The notes below the pieces were generated by a model. It saw nothing but the letters and a program-made list of their open reading frames with translations. It ran no database searches and was not told the DNA's origin. DNA of 64,000 nucleotides from JAKPQE01 sp041397845 (GTDB taxonomy: Bacteria > Pseudomonadota > Alphaproteobacteria > Rhizobiales > JAKPQE01), in the NCBI GenBank assembly GCA_041397845.1, contig JAWKVW010000008.1, positions 62,001-126,000 on the forward strand. Reading direction: 5' to 3'. Made by a program: the position numbers and the translations under genes. Of this stretch, positions 1 through 11,074 are shown in pieces; position 1 is the stretch's first letter; each line of letters opens with the position of its first letter.

Positions 1-656
1 ACCGAGCCGGTGGCGAGCAGCGTGCCGCCGAGCTTTTCGGCCCAGCCCGCCGCATCGGCGGCAACCGTCAGGTCGAGCGCCGCCTCGTGCAGATGTGCCT
101 CGCCGATCCGCCGCGCTGTCGCCTCGCCATAGGCCTTGCTCCAGCGCGCGAACATCCAGTCCGGCGTGTTGATCCGCGCTTCGTCGATATCGGCGAGCAG
201 TTCGACCTTTTCGGTCGCCAGCCGCCGCATGACGGCGTTCACCAGCCCCTTGTAGTGGCGCATGTCGCGGTCCTGCGCCGCCGTCTCGACGGCGAGCGCC
301 ACGGCGGCATGATCCGGCACATCGAGATAGAGCACCTGCGCGGCGCCGACGGCGAGCACATGCTGCAGCCGCGCCACGCGCTTCGGCGGCGGCGTCTCGA
401 TCAGCCGCGCCAGCACCGTGACGATCGCACCGCGATGGCGCAGCGCCGCCCCGAGGATCGCCCGCACCAGCGCCCGGTCCTTGGCGATGAGCCCCGGATA
501 GAGCGCATGCCCGCCGGCCCCGAGCACCTGATCGAGGCGCCGGCCCCGGTCGATGATCTCGCCGAGACACTCCGCCGCGATCCGCCGGGCGGCAAGCCCG
601 ACCGTCCGCCGCACATCCGGACCACGGCCACGCCGGCCGCCGGCAGGGCGCGCCAT
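1..656 (-). CDS. rsmB: 16S rRNA (cytosine-5) methyltransferase RsmB, N-terminal part
   Basis: Only the first 218 residues are inside the window; the gene continues past the left edge. The visible part is the NusB-like RNA-binding domain (about residues 20-160) that precedes the methyltransferase domain in RsmB/Fmu proteins, with KGLVNAVMRRL near residue 136 and TPDWMFARW near 164, both typical of the family. RsmB methylates C967 of 16S rRNA in E. coli. The ATG overlaps the htpX stop codon by one base within ATGA, so the two genes are probably co-transcribed and translationally coupled. The catalytic domain cannot be checked here. Confidence 0.88.
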   Translation of the reverse strand, partial: MARPAGGRRGRGPDVRRTVGLAARRIAAECLGEIIDRGRRLDQVLGAGGHALYPGLIAKDRALVRAILGAALRHRGAIVTVLARLIETPPPKRVARLQHVLAVGAAQVLYLDVPDHAAVALAVETAAQDRDMRHYKGLVNAVMRRLATEKVELLADIDEARINTPDWMFARWSKAYGEATARRIGEAHLHEAALDLTVAADAAGWAEKLGGTLLATGS

Positions 657-1609
657 CAGCCCCAGGGCCCGCGCGTCGGGCGATCGCCGCTGGAAGAGCG
701 GCCCCAGGGACCAGCCTCGCCGGCATCGCGATTGAGCGGCGGCGGCGAAGACGGCCGTCGGCCGCCGAATTCGGCGGTCATGCCCTGCAGGGCCCGGATG
801 CGATTGCCCGTATCCGGGTGGGTCGAAAAGAGGTTGTCCATGCGCTCGCCCGACAGCGGATTGATGATGAAGAGATGCGCCGTCGCCGGATTGTGCTCGG
901 CGCTGGCATTGCGGATGTGTTCGGCGCTGCCCGAGATCTTGGCAAGCGCCGAGGCAAGCGACAACGGCTGGCCGGAGATCTCCGCCCCGGCCCGGTCGGC
1001 CGCGTATTCCCGCGTCCGGCTGATCGCCATCTGCACGAGAGCGGCCGCGATCGGCGCAAGCAGTGCTGCCGCGATTGCGCCGATCGCCCCGAACGGACTG
1101 TTGTTATCCCGGTTGCCGCCGAAGAAGAAGGCGAAATTCGCCAGCATCGAGATTGCACCGGCGATCGTTGCCGTGATCGTCATCGTCAGCGTGTCGCGAT
1201 TGCGCACATGGCCGAGCTCATGCGCCATGACGCCGGCGATCTCGTCGCGGCTGAGCATGTTGAGCAGCCCGGTCGTTGCCGCAACCGCCGCGTTCTGCGG
1301 ATTGCGGCCGGTGGCGAAGGCGTTCGGCTGCGGATTTTCCATGATGTAGACCTTCGGCATCGGCAGCCCGGCCCGCGCCGCAAGGTCCCGCACGAGATGA
1401 TGGAACTCCGGCGCCGAGCGCTCGTCGACCTCGACGGCGCCATGCATCCGCAGCACCATCTTGTCGGCGTTCCAGTAGCTGAAGAAATTGAGGCCGAGCG
1501 CCACGACAAACGCCACCATCATGCCGCCCGTGCCGCCGACAATGTAGCCGACGCCCATGAACAGCGCCGTCAGCGCCGCGAGAAGCATGGCCGTTCGCAT
1601 GAGATTCAT
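656..1609 (-). CDS. htpX: Zinc metalloprotease HtpX
   Basis: 317-residue inner-membrane M48B protease that removes misfolded membrane proteins. Two N-terminal hydrophobic segments (about 5-25 and 28-46) are followed by the zinc motif HELGH at 130-134, two further hydrophobic stretches (about 140-163 and 175-197), and the downstream EYAAD motif that supplies the third zinc ligand. The ATG at 1609 was chosen because GGAG lies seven bases upstream; reading further upstream gives non-family sequence. The C-terminal tail is short and rich in Gly, Pro and Arg. It sits directly upstream of rsmB and is divergent from the SDHAF4-like gene. Confidence 0.95.
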   Translation of the reverse strand: MNLMRTAMLLAALTALFMGVGYIVGGTGGMMVAFVVALGLNFFSYWNADKMVLRMHGAVEVDERSAPEFHHLVRDLAARAGLPMPKVYIMENPQPNAFATGRNPQNAAVAATTGLLNMLSRDEIAGVMAHELGHVRNRDTLTMTITATIAGAISMLANFAFFFGGNRDNNSPFGAIGAIAAALLAPIAAALVQMAISRTREYAADRAGAEISGQPLSLASALAKISGSAEHIRNASAEHNPATAHLFIINPLSGERMDNLFSTHPDTGNRIRALQGMTAEFGGRRPSSPPPLNRDAGEAGPWGRSSSGDRPTRGPWG

Positions 1610-1765
1610 CCGAAAACTCCGTCGTTTGGCATCGTCCCGCCCGGTGCGACCACAAGGGGGACTGGAGCCGATATAGGCAATTGGTATATATGATGGGTAC
1701 GGCGTGACCGCCCCGCAAGAATGGGTGGCATTAGCCGTTCGATTCCAAGGGGGAAGGAAACGCAA

Positions 1766-1972
1766 ATGCAGACTGCCAAGAAGATGTCCGACATCGATAC
1801 CACAGACCGCCGGGCCGACGCTGCCAGGCGCGCCCTCGCCGAGGCCGCCGCCCGTCGTGACCGGCTGGATGAGCGCCGCTTTGCGGCAACGCCCGAGATC
1901 GGCGGCCGCGAGGGTCCCGACCCGGCCCGCTATGGCGACTGGGAAAAGAACGGCATCGCGTCGGACTTCTGA
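1766..1972 (+). CDS. Succinate dehydrogenase assembly factor 4-like protein (DUF1674)
   Basis: A 68-residue protein whose last 25 residues carry the conserved DUF1674/SDHAF4 signature (GGREGPDPARYGDWEKNG, then ending in SDF). In mitochondria SDHAF4 binds the free flavinylated SdhA subunit and promotes its assembly with SdhB; the bacterial function is inferred from homology. The N-terminus is charged and probably disordered. The start follows GGAAGG; an internal ATG six codons later is an alternative. It stands alone, divergent from htpX, while its presumed client operon sdhCDA/sdhB lies about 38 kb away in this same window. Confidence 0.85.
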   Translation: MQTAKKMSDIDTTDRRADAARRALAEAAARRDRLDERRFAATPEIGGREGPDPARYGDWEKNGIASDF

Positions 1973-2152
1973 TCCGGCGCGCCGCGAGCCTGTCCGAATG
2001 GGCAGGCGCCGTGGCGCCGTCGCAACCCTGCCGGAAAAAACGCCTTTCGAGCATTGTCGTCGCGCGTCGGTGCGATAATGCTATCGGGTAGGGTTTGCGT
2101 TCGTCCGATCACGACGCCTTGAGCCGTGGTCGGGCCGATCGGAGGGCGATAC

Positions 2153-3445
2153 GTGGCCAATGGCGACGAGCGGCGGCTCGACCTTGCGCGACAGATGCTG
2201 GCGGAGCTGCGCCGGCGCCTGTCGCTGACACCGGCCTTCGAGCTCTGGGATGGCTCGACGGTGCCGGCCGGCGCGCACCACGAGGACTTGCGCATCAGGT
2301 TCGCCGACGAAGGCGTCATAGCGAGCCTGTTGCGCGCGCCGCGCCTGGCGACGGTCATCCGCCTGCATGCCGAGGGGCGTCTCGTCATTGCCGGCGGCTC
2401 CCTGTTCGATGTCGCCGAGACGCGGCCGCGTGGCAAGGTCGGCCGGCTGCTGAAGTCCATCGATCGCGGCCTTGCCCTGCGCACCGCCCTTGCCTTCGTC
2501 TTTCGCCCGGCCCGCCCGGCCGGCGCCGCGCCCGCTGTCGAGCTGTCCGGCCTGAAGCGCCACGACCTGCCGAGTGCCTTCTTCGAGCTCTTTCTCGACC
2601 GCAGCATGACCTTCTCGAGCGCCTATTTCGCCTCGCCGGACATGACCCTCGAGGCGGCGCAGGCGATGAAGCTCGACCTCGTCTGCCGCAAGCTGCGGCT
2701 TGAGCCCGGCGAGCGCCTGCTCGATGTCGGCTGCGGCTGGGGGGCGCTTGCCTGCCACGCCGCCGCCCATTACGGCGTCAACGCCCATGGCATCACCCTG
2801 TCGGAAGAGCAGTACCTGCATGCCCGCGAGACCGTCGCCCGCCTTGGCCTGCGCGACCGTGTCGAGATCGAGCTTGCCGATATCGCCGACCTCGACGGCG
2901 CCTACGACAAGATCGCCTCGATCGGCATGTTCGAGACCATCGCCGCCGATCGCCATCCCGTCTATTTCCGCAAGGTCCACGCGCTGCTGCGCGATCGCGG
3001 CCTCTATCTGCACCAGGCAATCACCCGCCGCGCCAAGGCGAGCGAACGCGCCTTCCACCGGAAGCGGGCCGAGTATCAGTCGCTCGTCGGCCATGTCTTC
3101 CCGACCGGCGATGTCGACCATGTCGGCCACACCCTGAAGGAGCTGGAGGTTTTCGGCTTCGAGGTGCACGACGTCGAGGCACTGCGCGAGCACTACACCC
3201 GGACATCGGAAATCTGGGCCCGCCGCCTGATGGCCGCCGAGGCCGAGGCCGACGAACTCGTCGGCGCCGCCACCCGCCGCCTCTGGGTCGCCTACCTCAC
3301 CACCGTCTCCCTCGGCTTTGCCCGCGGCAGCCTCGGCACCTACCAGACCCTCGCCTCCAAGCGCTCGCGCGGCCTCTCCGGCCTGCCCCTGAACCGCGCG
3401 GCGATGTATGCCGGCACGATGGACGCTGCCACCGATGACCGATAG
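2153..3445 (+). CDS. cfa: Cyclopropane-fatty-acyl-phospholipid synthase family methyltransferase
   Basis: 430-residue protein of the CFA synthase family, which transfers a methylene group from S-adenosylmethionine to the double bond of unsaturated acyl chains in membrane phospholipids. The N-terminal lipid-binding part (residues 1-130) is followed by a Rossmann methyltransferase domain with the SAM motif DVGCGWG at 191-197 and the family segment around FELFLDRSMTFSSAYF. The GTG at 2153 is preferred because GGAGGG lies seven bases upstream; another in-frame GTG at 2126 lacks a good ribosome-binding site. It may instead be a non-canonical CFA-like methyltransferase acting on another lipid, since the family is broad. 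Confidence 0.85.
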   Translation: MANGDERRLDLARQMLAELRRRLSLTPAFELWDGSTVPAGAHHEDLRIRFADEGVIASLLRAPRLATVIRLHAEGRLVIAGGSLFDVAETRPRGKVGRLLKSIDRGLALRTALAFVFRPARPAGAAPAVELSGLKRHDLPSAFFELFLDRSMTFSSAYFASPDMTLEAAQAMKLDLVCRKLRLEPGERLLDVGCGWGALACHAAAHYGVNAHGITLSEEQYLHARETVARLGLRDRVEIELADIADLDGAYDKIASIGMFETIAADRHPVYFRKVHALLRDRGLYLHQAITRRAKASERAFHRKRAEYQSLVGHVFPTGDVDHVGHTLKELEVFGFEVHDVEALREHYTRTSEIWARRLMAAEAEADELVGAATRRLWVAYLTTVSLGFARGSLGTYQTLASKRSRGLSGLPLNRAAMYAGTMDAATDDR

Positions 3446-3548
3446 CCGGTGGCACCTTCATCAGGATTATTTTCCGATATTAGGCATTGTTTCCTAACAT
3501 CTTCCATGCCAGTGTCGAACTCGTGTTCATCATGCGTTCCGGCAGGTC

Positions 3549-4123
3549 ATGGGCTCTTTTCTGGCACGGGGATTTCGGGGAAGCGTTGTCGCGCTCGGTC
3601 TGGCCGCGGCGGCCGGGGCGCTTGCGCCGTCCCCCGGCTCGCGGACGAGCGAGGACCTGACGGCATCCTCGCGACCGGGCCGGACCTGCCGCTGCCGACG
3701 GCGCGGCCGAAATCTGCCGCCCGCCGCGAACCGCACGACCACATCGCCGGCCCGGTCGAGGCGCGCCTTGACCATGTCGTCGACGGCGACACCATTGCCG
3801 TGCGGGCCCGCGTCTGGATTGGCGAGGAAATCCACGTTCTCGTGCGCCTGCGTGGCATCGACGCGCCGGAGCTGAAGGGCCGTTGCAAGGCCGAGCGGGA
3901 GGCGGCGCGCCGTGCCTCGAACCTTCTTGCCCGGCTCCTCGGCGACGGCCCCCTGACCCTCAGCGATATCGGCGGCGGCAAGTATTTCGGCCGCGTCCTT
4001 GCCGACGTCACCACGACGGACGGCCGCGACCCGGCCGCCCGGCTCCTCGCCGCCGGTCTTGCCCGCCCCTATGCCGGCGGCAGGCGCGCCGGCTGGTGCG
4101 CGACGGCCGACGCCGCAAGGTGA
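3549..4123 (+). pseudogene. Secreted thermonuclease-like protein, interrupted by a frameshift
   Basis: The C-terminal part encodes a staphylococcal-nuclease-like (TNase) domain: VVDGDTIAV, RLRGIDAPELKGRC, and GGKYFGRVLADV are family hallmarks. The matching N-terminus lies in a different frame: MGSFLARGFRGSVVALGLAA is a good signal peptide and its frame turns to arginine-rich nonsense after the C-run at 3631-3635, where the nuclease frame becomes plausible. One extra C in that run would join them into a 191-residue secreted nuclease. Upstream of the C-run the nuclease frame itself is shadow-like (Ser/Cys/Arg-rich). The break is either real gene decay or a homopolymer error. Confidence 0.6.
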
Positions 4124-4335
4124 CCCGCCAGCATCGTTGGAAGTGCGCGCAATCCCCTCCGCCACATTGCGGCATTCGTTAAAATGCCATGGATTTCATG
4201 AAGCCACGATTCACCCTCGGCAAAAATACCTAGGTTTTCCGCCCCGCCTTAACAGCCACGCATGCGCCGTGACGTATGATGTCCGGGATTTGGCCTCCTC
4301 CGTGCGCAACCGGACCGGAGACTGGAGACAGGGAC

Positions 4336-5607
4336 ATGCGGATGCAACTGAAGGCTCTCGTCGAGAGATTTGCGGCGGACCGGTCGGGAACGATCGGCAT
4401 CGTGTTTGCGTTGGCGATCCTGCCGATCCTGATGGCAACCGGCGCCGCCGTTGACTACAGCAACTCGGCGCGCGTGCGCAGCAAGCTGGCCGACGCCCTC
4501 GATTCCGGCGCCCTTGCTGCCGCCAAGGCCTACGCCATGGGCACGACCGACGAAGCCGAGCTGACCAGGCTCGCCCGCGCCTATGTCGACGGCAATCTCT
4601 CCGCCTCCGAACAGGCCCTTGGCACCATTACTGCTTTCAAGGTGACTGCCGACGCCGATCAGGGCGCCGTGCGCGTCGCCGCGACCATGGTCGTCCCGAC
4701 CTACATGCTCGAGCTTGCCGGCGTCGACGAGCTGCCGGTGACCGAGCAGGCCGTCGCCCGCGCCGCCAGCAAGAATGTCGAGCTTGTCCTGATGCTCGAT
4801 GTCACCGGCTCCATGGGCGGCTCGAAGATCTCGAACCTGCGCACCGCCGCCGAGGATCTCGTCGACATCCTCATTCCGGAAAAGAAGAAGACCGACAAGG
4901 TCAAGATCGGCGTCGTGCCCTATAGCCAGGGCGTCAATGCCGGCGCCTATGCCAAGAAGGCGACGAAGGGCAAGAGCGACAAGTGCGCCACCGAGCGCGT
5001 CGGCGACAAGGCCTACACCGACGAGCTTTTCGATGCCGAGGCGATCGGCACCGGCTCGGCCTTCTGTCCGCCGAACGTCATCCAGCCGCTGACCACAAAT
5101 CGCAACGTGCTGGCAACCGAGATTTCCAAGCTCGATGCCGGCGGCATGACGGCCGGCCAGACCGGCATCGCCTGGTCCTGGTACATGCTCTCCCCGACCT
5201 GGGCGAGCCTGTGGCCGGGCGACAGCGCCCCTGCCGCCTATGACACCAAGGACCTGATGAAAATCGTCGTCCTGATGACCGACGGCCAGTTCAACACCTT
5301 CTACGACCTGAAGAAGTCGAAGGGCGGCGAATCCGGCGGCGAGGAAGAAGCCCCCGACTATGCCGAGTACTATGACGCGGCAACCCCGGATGACCGCGCC
5401 AAGTCGCTCTGCGATGCCATGAAGACGGCGCCGCACAACATCATCATCTACACCGTCGGTTTCCAGGCCCCGTCCGGCGCCAAGACCCTGCTGAAATACT
5501 GCGCCAGCAGCTCCGACAACTATTTCGATGCCTCGTCCGGCACCGAACTGAAATCGGCCTTCGCCGCCATCGCCAACGACGTCCAGGCCCTGCGCCTCAC
5601 CGAGTAG
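4336..5607 (+). CDS. TadE/TadG-like protein with von Willebrand factor A domain
   Basis: 423-residue protein with an N-terminal cytoplasmic stub, one membrane segment at about 20-40 (start of the TadE/G-like domain) and an extracytoplasmic VWA domain. A MIDAS-type metal site begins at Asp155 (DVTGSMGG) and the later VLMTDG motif fits the VWA fold. TadG-type proteins are pseudopilin-like or anchoring components associated with Flp/Tad pili and surface adhesion. The ATG at 4336 follows AGGGAC; an upstream in-frame ATG at 4276 adds residues without family character. No other tad gene is adjacent, so the role here is open. Confidence 0.82.
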   Translation: MRMQLKALVERFAADRSGTIGIVFALAILPILMATGAAVDYSNSARVRSKLADALDSGALAAAKAYAMGTTDEAELTRLARAYVDGNLSASEQALGTITAFKVTADADQGAVRVAATMVVPTYMLELAGVDELPVTEQAVARAASKNVELVLMLDVTGSMGGSKISNLRTAAEDLVDILIPEKKKTDKVKIGVVPYSQGVNAGAYAKKATKGKSDKCATERVGDKAYTDELFDAEAIGTGSAFCPPNVIQPLTTNRNVLATEISKLDAGGMTAGQTGIAWSWYMLSPTWASLWPGDSAPAAYDTKDLMKIVVLMTDGQFNTFYDLKKSKGGESGGEEEAPDYAEYYDAATPDDRAKSLCDAMKTAPHNIIIYTVGFQAPSGAKTLLKYCASSSDNYFDASSGTELKSAFAAIANDVQALRLTE

Positions 5608-5622
5608 CGAGGAAGGCTGCAT

Positions 5623-5651
5623 CCGGCCGCCGCGATTGTGCCGGCGGCCGG
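5623..5651. terminator. Hairpin between convergent genes
   Basis: A perfect 10-bp inverted repeat (CCGGCCGCCG at 5623-5632 and CGGCGGCCGG at 5642-5651, 9-base loop) lies between the convergent stops of the VWA gene and the zinc-ribbon gene. It lacks a T-run on either side, so it may end transcription weakly or act mainly as an RNA 3'-end structure. Confidence 0.5.
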
Positions 5652-5659
5652 GCCCGCCG

Positions 5660-6199
5660 TCATTCGCGCTTCAGGCTGATCGCCAGGATCTTCCAGGCGC
5701 CATTTTCCTTGATGAGCTTGTATTCGACCGGCAGCGCCCCGCCGTCGCTCGTCTTCAGCGTCCCGCGCACCGTGCCGAGATCGTTCTCGAACGAACGTTC
5801 GGTGAAGGTGTGGTCGGTAATCTCCGAAAGGATCGGATTGGCCGAAACGAACGCGGCGAAATCCTCGGCCGAGGTCGCCTTCTGGAATGCCATCGAGGTT
5901 TCGGCATAGGCCGCCGGAACGTCGCCCGCCTTCAGCGCCGCGATCTGCCGGTCGATCGGCTCGATGAGGCCGCTCGTCGCAAACAATGCGAAGCCGACGA
6001 TGACGGCGATGAAGCCGATGACGCCGAGCACGATCTTCTTCCAGACCGCCATCGACTTCTTGGCCGGGATTGCCGGAGGCGCCGCCGCAGCGGCCGATGC
6101 CGCCGGCGCCGCTGGCCGCGACACGCCCGCATCGGCACCACAATTCGGACAGAAGCGCGCGTCCGCCGGAATCTGCGTTCCACAGCTTGCACAATACAT
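5660..6199 (-). CDS. Zinc-ribbon membrane protein with DUF4864-like C-terminal domain
   Basis: 179-residue protein. The N-terminus is a zinc ribbon (two CxxC pairs, Cys3/Cys6 and Cys17/Cys20), then an Ala/Pro linker, one membrane helix (about 53-75) and a C-terminal domain of about 100 residues that resembles DUF4864 or NTF2-like domains in its size and in the closing pattern (NGAWKILAISLKRE). The zinc ribbon is probably cytoplasmic and the C-terminal domain periplasmic. The start at 6199 follows GGGGAGG; a start 66 bases further out has no support. The function is unknown. Confidence 0.8.
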   Translation of the reverse strand: MYCASCGTQIPADARFCPNCGADAGVSRPAAPAASAAAAAPPAIPAKKSMAVWKKIVLGVIGFIAVIVGFALFATSGLIEPIDRQIAALKAGDVPAAYAETSMAFQKATSAEDFAAFVSANPILSEITDHTFTERSFENDLGTVRGTLKTSDGGALPVEYKLIKENGAWKILAISLKRE

Positions 6200-6348
6200 C
6201 GTGCCACCTCCCCTTCCCGCAATTGTCTCTCGCGGCATTTTCTTCAATGCCGTTCCGAGAGTCATGTGGAAGGGTGGGCGCCGGTTTCGCGCCGCCGGCC
6301 GCTGATCGCCGGGCTGTCCGCCGCCGCGTCTGAAGCGCTTGCCTGGCC

Positions 6349-6888
6349 TTACGGCTCGACGATGACGGGCGTGCCGACCCGCACCCGCTCGTAGAGATCG
6401 ACGATGTCGTGATTGTACATGCGGATGCAGCCATAGGAGGCCGCCTTGCCGATCGTCTTCGGCCGGTTGGTGCCGTGAATGGCGTATTCGTCACCGGCGA
6501 GCGTCAGCGCCCGGACGCCCATCGGATTGTTCGGCGCTCCGCCCGGAATGAGATTGGGGATCGAGGGAATGTCCCGCTTCACCGCCGCCGGAGGCGCCCA
6601 GGCCGGATTGACGTATTTGCCGTCGATGCGCGTGCGCCCGGCCCAGGCCTTGCCCGGCTTGCCGACCGCGACCGGATAGCGGATCGCCTCGCCGCGCCGG
6701 GTGATGAGATAAAGCCGCCGCTCATGCGTCCGGATGATGATCGTGCCGCGCGCGTAATGGCCCGGCGCCGCCACGACCTCGCGCTTCAGCGCCGCCTGTG
6801 CCGGCGCGCTTGAGACCAACGCCGCCACGGCAAAAAGCAAAAGCGCCGCGACGATGCCGCACCCGCGCCGAAAATGCCTCGTTTCCAT
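6349..6888 (-). CDS. L,D-transpeptidase (ErfK/YbiS/YkuD family)
   Basis: 179-residue exported enzyme. Residues 1-32 form a signal peptide ending APAQA. The YkuD domain carries the catalytic pair His138 (IHGTNRP) and Cys154 (SYGCIRM). Such enzymes make 3-3 cross-links in peptidoglycan or attach proteins to it, using the L,D-bond of tetrapeptide stems. The ATG at 6888 was preferred over the ATG two codons upstream because AAGGGG then sits at a workable distance. The next gene upstream on this strand is a lytic transglycosylase, but a terminator separates the two. Confidence 0.93.
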   Translation of the reverse strand: METRHFRRGCGIVAALLLFAVAALVSSAPAQAALKREVVAAPGHYARGTIIIRTHERRLYLITRRGEAIRYPVAVGKPGKAWAGRTRIDGKYVNPAWAPPAAVKRDIPSIPNLIPGGAPNNPMGVRALTLAGDEYAIHGTNRPKTIGKAASYGCIRMYNHDIVDLYERVRVGTPVIVEP

Positions 6889-6992
6889 CCGCATCCCCTT
6901 GCGATCCCGCAATCCCGAGCCCGGACTATGAACGCGGCAGGTCACCGGCTGGTTGCTGGCGCGGCGCTGAATGAAAATTCGGTTAACGGAAT

Positions 6993-7023
6993 GAAAACGG
7001 CGACGCCAGGGCGCCGCCGTTTC
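6993..7023 (-). terminator. Rho-independent terminator of the lytic transglycosylase gene
   Basis: Stem AAACGGCG/CGCCGTTT (6995-7002 with 7015-7022, 12-base loop), read on the minus strand just after the stop at 7049 and followed by TTTTC. Confidence 0.65.
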
Positions 7024-7048
7024 TGATTAAACCAGCAAGGAAAAGGGA

Positions 7049-7870
7049 TCAGTTGCCGGCGATCTTCGAGGCCATCACCGAGATCGTCTTCACATAGACC
7101 TCGGCCTTGTTCCACTGGCGCAGCACATTGTAGTTGCCCGAGCCGGCGTCCCAGCCGCCCGGCCGCCAGCCATAGGCCTTGAGATAGTTCGCCGTCGAGC
7201 CAAGCACGTCGGGCACCGAGCGGATGAGATCGACCCGGCCGTTGCCGTCGAAATCGACGCCGAATTTCACGTAGGACGAGGCGAGGAACTGCGTCTGGCC
7301 AAGCTCGCCCGCCCAGGCGCCGCGCATCTGCGACGGCGTCATGTCGCCACGCTGCACGATCCGCAGCGCGCTCATCAGCTCGTTGGTGAAGAAGTCCGAG
7401 CGCCGGCAGTCATAGGCCAGCGTCGCCAGCGAGCGCATCACCGGCATGCTGCCGGAATTGCCGCCATAGCCCGTCTCGAGGCCCCAGATGGCGATGACCA
7501 CTTCGCCCGGCACGCCATAGCGCTTCTCGATCGCCGCGATCGTCTTGGCATGGGTCTTCATCAACTGCCGGCCCTTGGCGATCATCGCGTTGTTGACCCG
7601 GCGCTTGTAGAACTGGTCGAAGCTCAGCTTGAACGACTTCTGCGACCGGTCGAGCTGGATCACCTTGGCATCATAGCTGACGCCGTTGAGCGAGGCGGAG
7701 ATCGCCTTCTCGGAAATGCCGGCCGCCGCCGCCTCGCGCTTGAAGGCCTCAAGCCAGTTGCCGAACCCGGCGGCATTGTTGCCACAGGTCGCCGCTGCTG
7801 CCGGCGCGGCATAGGCTGCAACCGCAAGAGCCGCTCCAACGATCAGGGAACGGGATTTCGAGAAGAACAT
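7049..7870 (-). CDS. Lytic murein transglycosylase (MltB family, SLT_2)
   Basis: 273-residue exported enzyme. The signal peptide (residues 1-27, ending PAAAA) is followed by an SLT_2 domain with the catalytic glutamate in WGLETGYG (Glu132) and the family segments GELGQTQFLASSY and DLIRSVPDVLGSTANYL. It cleaves the MurNAc-GlcNAc bond of peptidoglycan to form 1,6-anhydroMurNAc ends. The ATG at 7870 follows a G-rich Shine-Dalgarno stretch; an ATG four codons upstream is possible. No lipobox is present, so unlike E. coli MltB it is probably a soluble periplasmic protein. Confidence 0.92.
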   Translation of the reverse strand: MFFSKSRSLIVGAALAVAAYAAPAAAATCGNNAAGFGNWLEAFKREAAAAGISEKAISASLNGVSYDAKVIQLDRSQKSFKLSFDQFYKRRVNNAMIAKGRQLMKTHAKTIAAIEKRYGVPGEVVIAIWGLETGYGGNSGSMPVMRSLATLAYDCRRSDFFTNELMSALRIVQRGDMTPSQMRGAWAGELGQTQFLASSYVKFGVDFDGNGRVDLIRSVPDVLGSTANYLKAYGWRPGGWDAGSGNYNVLRQWNKAEVYVKTISVMASKIAGN

Positions 7871-8022
7871 GGAGCCCCCCATTTCTCAGGCGCTTTTAAA
7901 GGATGAGGTCAGGCCCGCCCGGCACTCGGGCAGCCCGTGCCGCCGGCCATCAAGGCCAGTCGGCACGATTCGCGCGATTATGTCAGGTCGCGGCAAACCT
8001 GTCATGACGGCGCCGCGCGCGG

Positions 8023-8066
8023 CCGCGCGTTACCCTTAATTGCCGCCGCCGCGCGTTACCCTTAAT
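8023..8066. repeat. Two direct repeats of an 18-base unit
   Basis: CCGCGCGTTACCCTTAAT occurs at 8023-8040 and again at 8049-8066, 26 bases apart, in the spacer between clpB and the transglycosylase gene. Both copies are followed by GCCGCC. There are only two copies and no nearby mobile-element gene. Confidence 0.85.
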
Positions 8067-8093
8067 GCCGCCGCAGCGTGCCCGCCAGATGGA

Positions 8094-8117
8094 AAGGGGC
8101 GGCATCGGCCGCCCCTT
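8094..8117 (-). terminator. Terminator of clpB
   Basis: A 10-bp stem (AAGGGGCGGC at 8094-8103 and GCCGCCCCTT at 8108-8117) with a 4-base loop, 31 bases beyond the clpB stop. Read on the minus strand it is followed by TTTCC, a short T-run. Confidence 0.65.
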
Positions 8118-8147
8118 CCGGTCTTTGCGCCATCGCGAACCCCTGCC

Positions 8148-10748
<2,601 letters not shown>

Positions 10749-11016
10749 CTGACTTCTCCTTCCCGCCCGCGCCGCAACCCTTTGAAGGCATTGCCCGGCG
10801 CGTCGATTGCCATGGCGGCCGCCGGCCGCATGAACTCCCGCACCCCCGCTCCGGCGGCGGGTGCACCCCGAATATGGTGTTGCTTTTTCGCAACGGAAGG
10901 GGGAAGGCAAGGGAGATTGCGGCTGCTGGCCGGACTTTCCGTCGCGGCCTCCCCGGGAGCCGGACGCGTCGGAAAGTCCCGCCGCTCATCGATGACAGAT
11001 GCCGGCCGCAGCATAG
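10749..11016 (-). promoter_or_regulatory. Upstream region of clpB with a weak heat-shock-like promoter
   Basis: This 268-base spacer holds no gene I can support. On the minus strand CTTCCG (10899-10894) and CCATATT (around 10878-10872) are 16 bases apart, loosely like an RpoH promoter; the leader would then be roughly 115 bases. A small inverted repeat GTTGC/GCAAC with a GAAAAA loop lies between the two boxes. I saw no CIRCE element. Assignment of the boxes is tentative. Confidence 0.3.
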
Positions 11017-11042
11017 AAAAAGGCGCCGCCGGGCGCCTTTTT
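11017..11042 (-). terminator. Terminator of the DUF4167 gene
   Basis: A strong symmetrical hairpin: AAAAAGGCGCC (11017-11027) pairs with GGCGCCTTTTT (11032-11042) around a 4-base loop, 32 bases past the DUF4167 stop. The A and T runs make it functional on both strands. Confidence 0.85.
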
Positions 11043-11074
11043 GCATCTCTCGAATGTCGCGCCGAAATCCGCGC

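Noticed and set aside
1730..1752. GTTCGATTCC, tRNA T-loop-like string
   Set aside because: Flanking five-base arms do not pair and no acceptor or anticodon arm is nearby.
4171..4188. GGCAT/ATGCC hairpin upstream of the VWA gene as a terminator
   Set aside because: Only a five-base stem and no T-run.
8023..8066. CRISPR array
   Set aside because: Only two short copies with an eight-base spacer and no cas genes.
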